A stretch of DNA of 64,000 nt from Deefgea rivuli DSM 18356 (GTDB lineage: Bacteria; Pseudomonadota; Gammaproteobacteria; Burkholderiales; Chitinibacteraceae). The stretch covers positions 359,492 to 423,491 of the forward strand of contig NZ_KK211082.1 of the NCBI RefSeq assembly GCF_000620145.1, given 5' to 3'. Shown here in pieces: positions 54,711 through 64,000 of this stretch. The translations under genes and the position numbers were made by a program. The notes under the pieces are model-generated. The model did no database searches. It worked only from the letters and a program-made list of their open reading frames with translations, and had not been told where the DNA came from. Numbering within the stretch: the stretch's first letter is position 1; each line of letters starts with the position of its first letter.

Positions 54711-56327
54711 ATGCCCGATTCAATTGAAAGCATAAGTCAGCTCGAGTTATGGATTAAAGAAGCCCGTAGTTGGTTCGTGCCCGATTGCGCCAAAACGATC
54801 ACGATTTTGCTCCCCGCCATAGTACTGGCCAAAGCACAGCATGAAACCCAACAAGAAATCGAAGCCTTGCTACTACTGGCACTCAGCTATTGGGCGCTCG
54901 GGCAATTGGCCGATGCGCATCTCGCGCTGGATCGCGTCGAAACACTCAAGCGCATCAGTAAAGATCCTCGCCATGCTGCCGAATACGACAATGCCCGCGC
55001 CCGCTTGCTGCTCGCTGCGAGTGAATACGGCCCAGCACTCAAACTGTGGAGCAGCTGCCTCAAAAAAGCACTCAGCCTGCAAGCTTTTGATTTGTACGTG
55101 CAGGCCTGCCTTGGCATCGGCAATATTTTCACTGCACATCAACAACACGGTAATGCGCTACGCTGGCACGAAACGGCACTCGAATTTGCGCGAAAAGTTA
55201 GCGATCACGAGCTACTGGCTGAAAGTTTTTTGCATGTCGCAGCCGATCTAAATCACCTGGGCGAATATGAACTCACCCTCGTGCTGTCCAAGCAAGGTGA
55301 ACCGGTTTTTCTCACGAGTCGGCATAAAGCATGGCTAGCCGATTGGTATAGTTATCGCGGCGACGCGCATATGGCGCTGAAGCAATATCACCAGGCTCAA
55401 GGCTGGCTGCAAGCGGCATGGGACTTAAATCAAAACCTCAATTATTTGTGGAGCCAATCGATTAATTTAATGGCTTTAGGCCGCGTATATATGGCGCAGC
55501 AACGTTTTGTTGAAGCCGAACATTACCTGCTGCTGGCGCTGAAAACGATCCTCTCTTTTGCCTCGAATGTGCTATTGCTACGCGTTTACAATCTTTTAGC
55601 TGAATTAGGGCAAGCCAAGGACGATTACAAAATGGCGTGGGAGAATCGCCATCATTACCATCGTTTGGCGATCAGTGACGTGCAGCAAATGGCGAAAGAA
55701 AAACTGACCTCAGCACTAGAACGCCGTATCAAAGACCTCGACACCCAATTATTTGTGCTGCAAACACGCCAAGAAAACCTACTGCTCAGGCAAAAAAGCA
55801 GTGCCGATTCCGAGCTGCTGAACACGCTGCGTAGCGCCTCGTTACAAGATCCATTGACCGGCTTAAGTAACCGCCGCCATCTCGATCAAGAAATGCCCTT
55901 AATGTATCAACGCTGTATTGAAGAACAGCGTGCTTTCACGACCTTAATGCTCGATTTAGATCATTTCAAAAGTATTAACGATCAATTTGGCCATCCGATT
56001 GGCGATGAGGTGATCCGTACGATTGCCGCTATTTTGCTGCAATCTTGCCGTGGTGGTGATTTAGTCGCCCGCTTTGGCGGTGAAGAATTTGTGCTTTTAT
56101 TACCGGGCGCGATGGGTAGCACTGCTGTTGAAGTATCGGAACGCATTCGCAAACGGATTGAAGAATTCAACTGGGTGCAATTTCACGCAGAGCTTAAAGT
56201 CACTTCTAGCATTGGCGTTGCCGAACAAATTGACGAACCCGATGCGAAAACACTACTTGAGCATGCCGACCAAGCGCTTTATCAGGCCAAACATAATGGG
56301 CGTAATCGCGTGGAGTTGTATCAATGA
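54711..56327 (+). CDS. TPR-GGDEF diguanylate cyclase
   Basis: The 538-residue soluble protein has an N-terminal TPR-like region (about 1-340), a coiled-coil link (ALERRIKDLDTQLFVLQTRQENLLLRQ) and a GGDEF domain from DPLTGLSNRRHLDQEM, through LMLDLDHFKSINDQFGHPIGDEV, to RFGGEEF (456-460). The intact GGEEF and Asp residues indicate c-di-GMP synthesis; an RxxD inhibitory site is not obvious. The start at 54711 lacks a strong ribosome site. Its stop overlaps the next TPR gene (ATGA). Confidence 0.92.
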   Translation: MPDSIESISQLELWIKEARSWFVPDCAKTITILLPAIVLAKAQHETQQEIEALLLLALSYWALGQLADAHLALDRVETLKRISKDPRHAAEYDNARARLLLAASEYGPALKLWSSCLKKALSLQAFDLYVQACLGIGNIFTAHQQHGNALRWHETALEFARKVSDHELLAESFLHVAADLNHLGEYELTLVLSKQGEPVFLTSRHKAWLADWYSYRGDAHMALKQYHQAQGWLQAAWDLNQNLNYLWSQSINLMALGRVYMAQQRFVEAEHYLLLALKTILSFASNVLLLRVYNLLAELGQAKDDYKMAWENRHHYHRLAISDVQQMAKEKLTSALERRIKDLDTQLFVLQTRQENLLLRQKSSADSELLNTLRSASLQDPLTGLSNRRHLDQEMPLMYQRCIEEQRAFTTLMLDLDHFKSINDQFGHPIGDEVIRTIAAILLQSCRGGDLVARFGGEEFVLLLPGAMGSTAVEVSERIRKRIEEFNWVQFHAELKVTSSIGVAEQIDEPDAKTLLEHADQALYQAKHNGRNRVELYQ

Positions 56328-57391
56328 GCCCCGATGAATTTGATGCCGAACTCCCCCATATCCGCAAAACCATGCGCTTTGAGCATCAAGCTGATGGCAT
56401 GACGGCGGCGGTTTTAAGAGCGCAGCAAATGCCCTACCCGCTAGGCCAAGCTCAAGCTTTATTGTATCGGGGTGAGTTTTTATTGGATGTCGGTGAGCAG
56501 CCCAACGCCGCCACCAAAGATTTTCGCGAAGCCGGTTTACTGGCACGCCAGCTTAATAATTGGTCTTTACTCGCACAAACTTTGCATTGGCAAGCGCAAT
56601 GCCAACTGCATTTGGGCGAGTATATGCGTGCGCTAGATATTTGGCTGCAAGCACTGCAAACGGCAATCGAAGGCGAAGACAGCCGCGCTTTTATTCGCGG
56701 CTATTCGGGCATCGCCCAAGTGTGTTTGGTATTTGGTCAGCTCGACATTTCGATCGACTATCAACGACGCGCTCTAAATTTAGCCGAAAATGTCGATGAT
56801 ACTAGCTTGCGCGTAGACTGCTTACTCGCGCTCATTGCCAGCTGCTATCGCCTCAAACTCTATAGTGAAGTGGCACTTTTATTAACTCGCCTCACTGCGC
56901 AATTACAATTACGCCCGCACCTAGAAACTCAAGCTGAATTTCATATCTATAGCGGCCTTGTTTTACTCGATCACGATCACATTGATGACGCATATGAGCA
57001 TTTAGAATTAGCGCGCGCACTTGCACAGCAATTTGGCGGCTTATGGTGTCGCTCTTACGTGGCCTTGATTTTAGGACGTATTTTTTTGCGACAAGATAAA
57101 CTGCAAGAAGCTAGAGTTTCATTAGAACTTTGCCTTACGCTCGGAGAACAAATTCGCGGTTTTTCAATGAGCCAAGAAGCGCATGAATTACTAGAAACAC
57201 TATGTGCCGAACAGGGTGATTATCATGGCGCATTACTTCACTTAGAAGCAGGCCATGCCAAGCAATTAAAGTTATTACAAAAACAAGCTGAAAAGAAGCT
57301 TCTACGCATTTCGCAAAAACAACTCAATCAGCTCGAACTCGCGCTGCGTCTTGAGTTAAGTCGAATTCGCTACACTCAAGTCGACACTTGA
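56324..57391 (+). CDS. TPR protein coupled to the diguanylate cyclase
   Basis: The 355-residue protein has repeated TPR-like helix pairs (NWSLLAQTLHWQAQCQLHLGEYMRALDIWLQALQTAIEG, FIRGYSGIAQVCLVFGQLDISIDYQRRALNLAENV, CRSYVALILGRIFLRQDKLQEARVSLELCLTLGEQ) and a C-terminal coiled coil (EAGHAKQLKLLQKQAEKKLLRISQKQLNQLELALRLELSRI). Its plan follows the neighbouring cyclase without a GGDEF domain. It overlaps that gene by four bases, suggesting a partner that binds the cyclase or competes for its ligand. Confidence 0.85.
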   Translation: MSPDEFDAELPHIRKTMRFEHQADGMTAAVLRAQQMPYPLGQAQALLYRGEFLLDVGEQPNAATKDFREAGLLARQLNNWSLLAQTLHWQAQCQLHLGEYMRALDIWLQALQTAIEGEDSRAFIRGYSGIAQVCLVFGQLDISIDYQRRALNLAENVDDTSLRVDCLLALIASCYRLKLYSEVALLLTRLTAQLQLRPHLETQAEFHIYSGLVLLDHDHIDDAYEHLELARALAQQFGGLWCRSYVALILGRIFLRQDKLQEARVSLELCLTLGEQIRGFSMSQEAHELLETLCAEQGDYHGALLHLEAGHAKQLKLLQKQAEKKLLRISQKQLNQLELALRLELSRIRYTQVDT

Positions 57392-57503
57392 TTTTTCAAC
57401 AGCCCTACAATCACATTACAAGCTGCAATGAGTTTCATGCTTTAATTAAGCTGAGAATCAGCATCACAAGCCCACTTTTGGATCAATACACTGGAGAAAG
57501 CGA

Positions 57504-58247
57504 ATGAAACTAAAATCAATCTGGCTAGGTTTAGCCTTAATCCCACTGAGCGTTACTGCCTTGGCAAGCGATGCATCAGACTCTAAAGTGAACCCAAAAG
57601 TCGTTGCCAAAGCGGTTGAAATGGGTAAGCACCTGCGCTCTTTGCAAAAAGCAGAAGTGACCGCAAAAGTAACACATGATGTCACCCTCGAATCAGGGCA
57701 TAAAATTCAAGCACAAGGCACTAGCCAAATGGTGTTCGTAGACAAAAACAAGCTGTATATGAATATTGACAGCGAGAACATCACCCGCGAATACTTTTAC
57801 GATGGTAAAAAACTAACGCAATATTCCCCTAATTTGCAGTATTACACGACCGTAGACGTAGCGGGCAATACGCTAGAGATGCTCAACCAAGTCGAAAAAT
57901 ACTATGGTCTACAACTACCATTAAAAGCCTTATTTCAATTAGGCAGTGATCAAGCAGAACTGAGCAAACTCACCCTAGCAGCCTATGTTGGTCCATCAAA
58001 AATTAATGGCCAAGTCTGCGATCACCTCGCCTTTAGCCAACCCGGTGTGGATTGGCAGCTTTGGGTGAGCCGCGCCGAGAAGCCTTTACCGTGCAAACTC
58101 GTCATCACCAAAACAGATGAAAGCAGCCAGCCGCAAACCTCGCAAACATTTACATGGAATCTGAACCCGAAAGTCGCAGCGAGTGAATTTACATTCAAGC
58201 CAGGAAAAGGCGATATTGCCATTCCATTCAAAAAAATTGCTGAATAA
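57504..58247 (+). CDS. DUF2092 periplasmic protein
   Basis: The 247-residue protein has a signal peptide (to ALAS) and the DUF2092 pattern: KAVEMGKHLRSLQKAEVTAKVTHDVTLESGHKIQAQGTSQMVFVDKNKLYMNID, YFYDGKKLTQYSPNLQYYTTVDV and VDWQLWVSRAEKPLPCKLVI. The fold is probably LolA/LppX-like with a hydrophobic cavity. It precedes the Gly/Asn-rich protein by 14 bases, so the two are likely a functional pair in the envelope. Confidence 0.87.
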   Translation: MKLKSIWLGLALIPLSVTALASDASDSKVNPKVVAKAVEMGKHLRSLQKAEVTAKVTHDVTLESGHKIQAQGTSQMVFVDKNKLYMNIDSENITREYFYDGKKLTQYSPNLQYYTTVDVAGNTLEMLNQVEKYYGLQLPLKALFQLGSDQAELSKLTLAAYVGPSKINGQVCDHLAFSQPGVDWQLWVSRAEKPLPCKLVITKTDESSQPQTSQTFTWNLNPKVAASEFTFKPGKGDIAIPFKKIAE

Positions 58248-58261
58248 GGGAAGCAAAAATC

Positions 58262-58864
58262 ATGTTTAAAGTAACTTCTAAATCAGCATTACTCTCGATT
58301 ATTGCTGTATCAATGTTTACCCTAGGTTTGCCAACAGAAGTCATGGCTCGCGGTGATGGTGGCGGACGTAGTGGTGGCGGCGGCAAAAGTAGCGGTAAAA
58401 TTGATCGACCAGCGCCAAGTGGCGGCGGCAGCGCAAAAGCAGCCAATCGTTCAGGTAATGCGAATGGCAACAGAGCGGTAAGCAACAGTGGAGGCAATAA
58501 AGCCGTTAACAATAGCGGCAATAAAACGGTCAATAATGTAAAAGGCGGCAACAGAAACAATAACGTAAACATCGACAATAGCAGAGACGTTAACGTCAAC
58601 GTTGATGGCAATAATGGTTGCTGCTACGGTGGCGGATATAACAATAACTACAACGACCACCCTATTGGCACCGCAGTGGCGGTGACTGCCGCCATCGCCG
58701 TAACCGCCGCCGTGGTTGGTTCGATTTTGACGCCAAATCAAATGCCAAGTAATTGTGTCCAAGTCGTTCGCTACAACACGACGTATATGCAATGCGGCTC
58801 AACGTGGTATCAGCCACAATACCAAGGTAGTAGCGTCACTTATGTTGTCGTGAACCAACCTTAA
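58262..58864 (+). CDS. Gly/Asn-rich envelope protein paired with DUF2092
   Basis: The 200-residue protein has a signal peptide (to MA), a Gly/Ser/Asn-rich disordered part (about 28-125: RSGGGGKSSG, GNRNNNVNIDNSRDVNVNVDGNNG), one hydrophobic segment (IGTAVAVTAAIAVTAAVVGSIL) and a compact tail with CVQVVRYNTTYMQCGSTWYQPQYQGSSVTYVVV. The two Cys in the tail could pair. Similar tails occur in proteins following DUF2092 genes. Function unknown. Confidence 0.82.
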   Translation: MFKVTSKSALLSIIAVSMFTLGLPTEVMARGDGGGRSGGGGKSSGKIDRPAPSGGGSAKAANRSGNANGNRAVSNSGGNKAVNNSGNKTVNNVKGGNRNNNVNIDNSRDVNVNVDGNNGCCYGGGYNNNYNDHPIGTAVAVTAAIAVTAAVVGSILTPNQMPSNCVQVVRYNTTYMQCGSTWYQPQYQGSSVTYVVVNQP

Positions 58865-58883
58865 TCATTTTTGCCATCCACGC

Positions 58884-58909
58884 AAAAAGGCCGCAAATGC
58901 GGCCTTTTT
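58884..58909. terminator. Terminator after the DUF2092 pair
   Basis: AAAAAGGCCGCA-AA-TGCGGCCTTTTT, a perfect stem with T-runs both ways. Confidence 0.9.
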
Positions 58910-58910
58910 A

Positions 58911-58963
58911 TATCGATGTATATGAATGTAGACTATGAAATAAAATAGCTACATCGACATACC
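58911..58963. repeat. Family A palindrome, copy A10
   Basis: GTATATGAATGTAG faces AGCTACATCGACATACCCC across ATGAAATAAAAT; the left GGG is lost. It lies between convergent genes beside a terminator. Confidence 0.72.
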
Positions 58964-58969
58964 CCTAGC

Positions 58970-59224
58970 TCATTTAAGCAATGTATGCGTCAATAATTTC
59001 TGATTCACAAACTGCGCTTTAATTTGTAAATCACCGTTTTGCCACACCGCGCTTTCGCCTTCAACGCCCAAAAAACTACCACGCTCTGTATTGGTTGGCT
59101 CACCCAAAAGCGCGACGACTTCAGTGCGGCTCATTCCTGCGCTAACTTTTTGATAATTTTCAGCGGTAATTTTGCTACACGCCGCCAGCAAACACAGCAC
59201 GGCTAAAACAAGAAAACGTTTCAT
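58970..59224 (-). CDS. BamE/SmpA-like small lipoprotein
   Basis: The 84-residue protein has a lipoprotein signal with lipobox LAAC (Cys16) and a short SmpA/OmlA-like domain (YQKVSAGMSRTEVVALLGEPTNTERGSFLGVEGESAVWQNGDLQIKAQFVNQKL). It is smaller than BamE itself and more like the DUF3862 group. Role unknown. A terminator separates it from purL upstream. Confidence 0.83.
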   Translation of the reverse strand: MKRFLVLAVLCLLAACSKITAENYQKVSAGMSRTEVVALLGEPTNTERGSFLGVEGESAVWQNGDLQIKAQFVNQKLLTHTLLK

Positions 59225-59246
59225 CACTTTAAATCCTGCAATAAAT

Positions 59247-59270
59247 AAAAGCAGCCCGCAGGCTGCTTTT
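59247..59270. terminator. Terminator after purL
   Basis: AAAAGCAGCC-CGCA-GGCTGCTTTT, followed on the minus strand by ATTTATT. Confidence 0.85.
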
Positions 59271-59287
59271 GTAGGCTGAGACTCAAA

Positions 59288-62200
59288 TTAGCCGAGGAAA
59301 ACTCGCGCATTGCGGAACATCCGCAACCATGCGCCGTCTTCTGACCAATCTTCCGGATGCCATGAGTTTTGCACCGTGCGGAATACGCGTTCTGGATGCG
59401 GCATCATAATGCTAAAGCGGCCATCTGGCGTCGTCACACCGGCAATCCCATCTGGCGAACCATTCGGATTCATCGGGTAAGTTTGCGTGGCTTTACCGTG
59501 GCTATCCACATAACGCATCGCAACCAGCGCTTTAGCTTTATTGCCTTGCTGGCTGAAATTCGCAAAACCTTCACCGTGGCTCACCACCACTGGCATTTGG
59601 CTGCCTTCCATACCGGCGAAGAACAAGGATGGCGATTTCAGCACTTCGGCCATCACAAAACGCGCTTCAAACTGCTCGCTTTGATTGCGGGTGAATTTAG
59701 GCCAGTGTTCAGCGCCCGGAATGATGCCCGACAAATTCGCCATCATTTGGCAACCGTTACACACGCCCAAACCAAAGGTATCGGCACGTTTAAAGAAGGC
59801 TTCGAATTGTTCACGCGCTGCGCCATTAAACAGAATCGATTTCGCCCAACCTTCACCCGCTCCCAATACGTCTCCGTAAGAGAAGCCACCACACGCCGCC
59901 AAGCCATTGAAATCAGCCAACTGCACGCGGCCAGCGATCACGTCACTCATATGCACGTCAACCGCGGTGAAACCAGCACGCGTAAATGCCGCGCCCATTT
60001 CGACATGACCATTCACGCCTTGCTCACGCAACACGGCAACACGTGGTTTAACACCCTTGCTGATATACGGCGCAGCAATGTCTTCGGACGGATTAAAGCT
60101 CAACTTAGCGAACAAGCCTTTATCGGCTTTATCGCCAATGCGAGCGTATTCAGCATCTGCGCATGCTGGATTGTCGCGCAGCCGTTGGATTTGCCAGCTG
60201 GTATGGCTCCACGCGCGCTGCAAATTCACGCGAGTTTCATCGAGCAATAGACGATTGCGTTTTTTGATTTTCAGCTTGTCGTCATGGTTGGTCGAACCAA
60301 TCACATGCAACTCACCTGCCAAACCTGCATTCATAAACGCAGCGATAACAGCAGCAGTGTCACTACGACGAACTTGCATTACAGCACCCAGTTCTTCGTT
60401 GAACAACACGCCCATCACACGGCCGTTTTCGGCGCGTTCGATATCATCCGATGAAATTTCATCTTGCTGGCGCTGACGCAAACGGCGCTCGATACACAAC
60501 TCGTCGATTTCTAACGTTACGCCGCAATGACTAGCAAACATCATTTCCGCCACCGCAGTTACCAAACCACCATCAGATCTATCGTGATAGGCCAGCAGTT
60601 TGCCTTCGGCATTGAGCAATTGCACCGTCGCAAAGAACGATTTCAAATGCGCTACATTCACCACATCCGGTGCAAAATTGCCGACTTGGCTATACACCTG
60701 AGCCAACGCCGAACCACCAAGACGGCATTTACCCGTGCCCAAGTCGATCAACAGCAAATCAGACTCTACGTCTTGCAGCACTGGCGTTAGTGTTTTGGTC
60801 ACGTCGGTGACTGGCGCAAAGCCCGAAATCACCAAAGACAGCGGCGCAGTGACAGCTTTGGCTTCGCCATCATTCCACACCGTTTTCATCGACAAGGAAT
60901 CTTTACCGACTGGAATCGATACGCCCAATTGACGGCACAGCTCCAAACCAACGGCGGCAACGGTGTCGTACAAATTCGCGTCTTCACCCGGATGCCCAGC
61001 TGGCGCCATCCAGTTAGCAGATAATTTCACGTCAGAAAGTTTTTCAATTGGCGCAGCAGCCAAGTTGGTCAGCGCTTCACCTACCGCCATACGGCCAGAG
61101 GCTGGGCCTGAAATCAAAGCAAGAGGGGTACGTTCACCCATCGCCATCGCTTCGCCGCGTAGCGTGTTATACCCCATCGTAGTGACTGCAACGTCAGCCA
61201 CTGGGATTTGCCACGGTCCGACCATTTGATCGCGCGCGGTATAGCCGCCCACGGTACGGTCGCCGATATTAATCAAGAAGGATTTGTCGGCTACAGAAGG
61301 CAAAGACAAGACGCGATACAGCGATTCTTTTAAATCTAATGAGGCCGAATCAAAGGTTTTCAGCTCCGGCGCAATCCGCGTTACATCACGCGTCATTTTT
61401 GGTGGTTTGCCCAGCAACACGTCCATCGGCATATCGACGGGTTTATTGTTGAAATGTGGATCTTCAACCGTCAATTGACGCTCGTCGGTCGTGCGACCAA
61501 TCACCGCAAACGGACAACGCTCACGTTCGCAAATGGCTTCAAACGTCAGCAAGTCATTCGGGTGAATGCCGAGCACGTAGCGCTCTTGCGATTCGTTGGA
61601 CCAAATTTCTTTCGGTGCCATGCCTTTTTCTTCGATATTCACTTTACGCAAATTGAAGACCGCGCCCATGCCCGCATCGTTCACGAGTTCTGGGAAGGCA
61701 TTTGAAATCCCGCCCGCGCCAACGTCATGGATCGATTGAATTGGGTTCAAACTGCCACGTTGCCAGCAGCGATCAATGACTTCTTGGCAACGGCGTTGCA
61801 TTTCTGGATTGCCACGTTGTACCGAGTCAAAATCCAAATCAGCCGCATTGCTACCGGTTTCCATCGATGAAGCGGCGCTGCCGCCCATGCCGATCAACAT
61901 GCCTGGGCCGCCGAGTTGAATCAGCAATGAGCCATCTGGCAGGTCATTTTTCTTCACGTGCAGCGCGCTGATATTGCCCAAACCACCAGCAATCATAATC
62001 GGCTTGTGATAACCACGGCGCTCGCTGTTGAAATCCAATTCAAAGGTACGGAAATAACCCGCCAAATTCGGGCGACCAAATTCATTATTAAATGCCGCCG
62101 CACCAATCGGCCCCTCGATCATAATATCGAGCGCGCTGGCGATGCGATCTGGCTTGCCGTACGGCGTTTCCCACGGCTGAATATGGCCGGGTAAATTCAA

Positions 62201-63232
62201 GTTTGAAACGGTGAAACCACACAAACCCGCTTTCGGTTTCGAGCCACGACCAGTTGCACCTTCATCACGAATCTCACCGCCCGAGCCGGTTGCTGCGCCT
62301 GGGAATGGAGAAATCGCGGTTGGATGATTGTGCGTTTCCACTTTCATCAGAATATGCGTTTCTTCCTGCGTGAAGGCATACTCAGCACCATCAGCCACAG
62401 GGAAAAAACGTTCAGTCAACGCGCCTTCGATCACCGATGAATTATCCGAATACGCCACCACAGTGCCTTCCGGCGCGGCTTTATGCGTTTCACGGATCAT
62501 GCCAAACAAGCTGTAGTCTTGCGCTTGACCATCGATGATGAAATTAGCGTTAAAGATTTTATGGCGGCAATGCTCAGAATTGGCTTGCGCAAACATCGTT
62601 AATTCAACGTCGCTCGGGTTACGGCCGAGCTTGGTGAAGTTCTCCACCAAGTAATCGATTTCGTCATCCGACAAAGCCAAACCGTATTCGATATTGGCTT
62701 TCTCGAGCGCCGCTTTACCGCCAACTAATACATCAACGGTTTCAAGCGCTTTTGGCTCAAAATGACGGAACAATTCATTGCCAGCTGCCAAGCCATCAAA
62801 CACTTGCTCAGTCATTCGATCGTGAATCAGCGGCAATAGGATATTTTTTTCTGCGGTCGATAGCGCAGAGCCATCGGCTTTGCTGGCATAAATCGCCATA
62901 CCGCGCTCAATGCGCGCTACTTTGCCAGCCAGACCACAATGCAAGGCAATATCCGTCGCTTTGGAAGACCACGGTGAAATCGTACCCAAGCGTGGCAACA
63001 CCAAAATCGGTGTGCCTTGCGCCAACGCGACGTTCGCAGGCTCACCGTAGCTCAAAATACGCTCTAAAGTCGTCAGATCAGCGCTAGCTAATTCCTGAGA
63101 TTGCTCGATAAAGTGCCAGAATTCGGCGTACAGATTGGCCTGAATCCCCTGCGCAGCCAAACTGGCAACGAGTTTTTCAATCCGAAACGAAGAAAGTGCG
63201 GCACCGCCGCGAAGTTGGAGCACATCAGCCAT
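59288..63232 (-). CDS. purL: Phosphoribosylformylglycinamidine synthase, large single-chain type
   Basis: The 1,314-residue protein contains both the synthetase and the C-terminal glutaminase of the long proteobacterial PurL. Motifs include [88 protein letters not shown], and in the glutaminase [15 protein letters not shown] and [11 protein letters not shown] with the catalytic Cys. It makes FGAM in purine synthesis. The ATG at 63232 gives the family start [16 protein letters not shown]. Confidence 0.97.
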   Translation of the reverse strand: MADVLQLRGGAALSSFRIEKLVASLAAQGIQANLYAEFWHFIEQSQELASADLTTLERILSYGEPANVALAQGTPILVLPRLGTISPWSSKATDIALHCGLAGKVARIERGMAIYASKADGSALSTAEKNILLPLIHDRMTEQVFDGLAAGNELFRHFEPKALETVDVLVGGKAALEKANIEYGLALSDDEIDYLVENFTKLGRNPSDVELTMFAQANSEHCRHKIFNANFIIDGQAQDYSLFGMIRETHKAAPEGTVVAYSDNSSVIEGALTERFFPVADGAEYAFTQEETHILMKVETHNHPTAISPFPGAATGSGGEIRDEGATGRGSKPKAGLCGFTVSNLNLPGHIQPWETPYGKPDRIASALDIMIEGPIGAAAFNNEFGRPNLAGYFRTFELDFNSERRGYHKPIMIAGGLGNISALHVKKNDLPDGSLLIQLGGPGMLIGMGGSAASSMETGSNAADLDFDSVQRGNPEMQRRCQEVIDRCWQRGSLNPIQSIHDVGAGGISNAFPELVNDAGMGAVFNLRKVNIEEKGMAPKEIWSNESQERYVLGIHPNDLLTFEAICERERCPFAVIGRTTDERQLTVEDPHFNNKPVDMPMDVLLGKPPKMTRDVTRIAPELKTFDSASLDLKESLYRVLSLPSVADKSFLINIGDRTVGGYTARDQMVGPWQIPVADVAVTTMGYNTLRGEAMAMGERTPLALISGPASGRMAVGEALTNLAAAPIEKLSDVKLSANWMAPAGHPGEDANLYDTVAAVGLELCRQLGVSIPVGKDSLSMKTVWNDGEAKAVTAPLSLVISGFAPVTDVTKTLTPVLQDVESDLLLIDLGTGKCRLGGSALAQVYSQVGNFAPDVVNVAHLKSFFATVQLLNAEGKLLAYHDRSDGGLVTAVAEMMFASHCGVTLEIDELCIERRLRQRQQDEISSDDIERAENGRVMGVLFNEELGAVMQVRRSDTAAVIAAFMNAGLAGELHVIGSTNHDDKLKIKKRNRLLLDETRVNLQRAWSHTSWQIQRLRDNPACADAEYARIGDKADKGLFAKLSFNPSEDIAAPYISKGVKPRVAVLREQGVNGHVEMGAAFTRAGFTAVDVHMSDVIAGRVQLADFNGLAACGGFSYGDVLGAGEGWAKSILFNGAAREQFEAFFKRADTFGLGVCNGCQMMANLSGIIPGAEHWPKFTRNQSEQFEARFVMAEVLKSPSLFFAGMEGSQMPVVVSHGEGFANFSQQGNKAKALVAMRYVDSHGKATQTYPMNPNGSPDGIAGVTTPDGRFSIMMPHPERVFRTVQNSWHPEDWSEDGAWLRMFRNARVFLG

Positions 63233-63244
63233 TGCTGCATCCAT

Positions 63245-63590
63245 AGTGGCAAAAATCGAAGTTGCAATGATACCGAAAAAAGACCAAGTTCGCAGGATGG
63301 GCTTGAGCTTATACTGCTGTTTATTCGTATTTTTTTCTCAAACACTCGCTTTTAAGCTCAAGATGTCTGCATTTCACCTGCATTTAACGCTACTGAGCGA
63401 AGAAGAGAACACGATTTAAAAAAATAGTAATTTGATTCAACAGCTAAAAACTTTCGCCAAAGTAACGACGATCAGAATGAACTCAAGTACTTAAAGAGCT
63501 AGGATCAGCAAAACTAGCAATTTGCTACAAAAATCTAGCGAAAATGACTCTGCATAAAGCACTCAAGTTCACATTCTAAGTAGATATACA
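63245..63590. other. Gene-free stretch between purL and the 5S rRNA gene
   Basis: AT-rich sequence that should contain the purL promoter. I see no gene, tRNA or convincing operator in it. Confidence 0.5.
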
Positions 63591-63639
63591 GGGTATATCA
63601 ATATAGGCTTTGTTTATAAATGGCTAGCGAGCAATACCC
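63591..63639. repeat. Family A palindrome, copy A11, beside the rRNA operon end
   Basis: GGGTATATCAATATAGGC faces GGCTAGCGAGCAATACCC across TTTGTTTATAAAT. Confidence 0.78.
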
Positions 63640-63665
63640 ATTTATCTTCGTTTCTCGCGGACAGC

Positions 63666-63694
63666 AAAAAGCCCGACTCTTTCGAATCGGGCTT
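63666..63694 (-). terminator. rRNA operon terminator
   Basis: On the minus strand AAGCCCGA-TTCGAAAGAG-TCGGGCTT is followed by a T-run, 15 bases past the 5S 3' end. Confidence 0.88.
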
Positions 63695-63709
63695 CTTACT
63701 TAAAGGGGA

Positions 63710-63825
63710 GTCTGGCAATGACCTACTTTCACACGGGCAATCCGCACTATCATCGGCGCTGAGGTGTTTCACTGTCCTGTTCGGGATGGGAAGGAGTGGG
63801 ACCACCTCGCTATGGTCGCCAGACA
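63710..63825 (-). rRNA. rrf: 5S ribosomal RNA
   Basis: On the minus strand it begins TGTCTGGCGACCATAGCGAG, contains GGTCCCACTCC and CCCATCCCGAACAGGACAGT, and ends CATTGCCAGAC, pairing with the start. Length is about 116 bases, usual for proteobacteria; the exact ends are read from the terminal helix. Confidence 0.95.
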
Positions 63826-64000
63826 AAAACTTGTCTGATGCAACTCTTGCGAGTTACACGAGAGTTATCGCATTCTGCTTTTCGCTCGATTTAAACATTT
63901 TCATGTCTCATCTCCGCAATCAGCCTACAGCGCTAACTCGAATTCAATAGAAGAAGTAATTATACTACACACCAATCAACACTATTTAAGTATTTTTGTT
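63826..64000 (-). other. Spacer upstream of 5S, probably 23S-5S spacer
   Basis: AT-rich sequence directly upstream of 5S without a gene. It is most likely the 23S-5S spacer of an rRNA operon entering from the right; the 23S 3' end is not reached within the window. Confidence 0.5.

Noticed and set aside
59369..60250. 293-codon plus-strand frame over purL
   Set aside because: Antisense shadow of a complete, strongly conserved purL; no family features.

Overview
The window looks like chromosomal DNA of a betaproteobacterium of the Neisseriales, most like the chitin-degrading Chitinibacteraceae (Chitinibacter/Deefgea type). The reasons are a neisserial-type porin, an AniA-type nitrite reductase with a quinol-dependent NO reductase and NsrR, a GH18 chitinase with two chitin-binding modules, and the gene orders thiS-thiG-trmB and gmk-rpoZ-spoT. 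The genus is an inference; no 16S rRNA lies in the window.

Layout. 0-6 kb: an iron-uptake module with a PepSY membrane protein running off the left edge, a 46-residue small ORF, a Fur-box-like site, fecI-fecR, a TonB-dependent transducer and a DUF4198 protein. 6-9.5 kb: birA-coaX-SPOR protein, then a PEP-CTERM protein behind a sigma-54-type promoter. 9.5-12.1 kb: a flgP-flgT cluster, also with a sigma-54-type promoter. 12.3-22.2 kb: trmB, thiG, thiS, spoT, rpoZ, gmk, yicC, a Ser/Thr kinase with a PP2C phosphatase, and ecotin. 22.4-32.1 kb: an HD-GYP protein and a partial denitrification block (nnrS, two DUF2249 proteins, SCO-like protein, NirV-like protein, cytochrome c, nirK/aniA, qNor, nsrR), with NsrR-like palindromes before four transcription units. 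32.3-36.2 kb: chitinase and chromate transporter.

36.4-48.9 kb: sulfate uptake (two paralogous binding proteins and cysTWA), a porin, an EAL protein and an RBBP9-like hydrolase, interrupted by one 1,452-residue NACHT-like NTPase with a C-terminal PD-(D/E)XK-like motif. That gene is a lone candidate defence gene and the best candidate here for an undescribed system. 48.9-54.5 kb: a ZIP transporter, Mn-type SOD and OrfX-like operon behind a strong Fur box, an OmpA-like protein, a YkgJ-type protein, a periplasmic binding protein and a YeiE-like LysR regulator. 54.7-59.2 kb: a TPR-GGDEF cyclase overlapping a TPR-only protein, DUF2092 and Gly/Asn-rich proteins, and a BamE-like lipoprotein. 59.3-64 kb: purL and a 5S rRNA gene at the end of an rRNA operon that enters from the right.

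Overlaid on the genes are dispersed non-coding palindromes. Family A is about 50 bp (arms GGGTATATCAATGTAGGC / GGCTACATCGATATACCC), with eleven copies in intergenic gaps between 13 and 64 kb. Family B is about 107 bp, with four copies confined to 15.0-22.3 kb. There are also one 267-bp MITE-like element with 31-bp terminal inverted repeats and two REP-like elements. Nothing in the window encodes a transposase for them.
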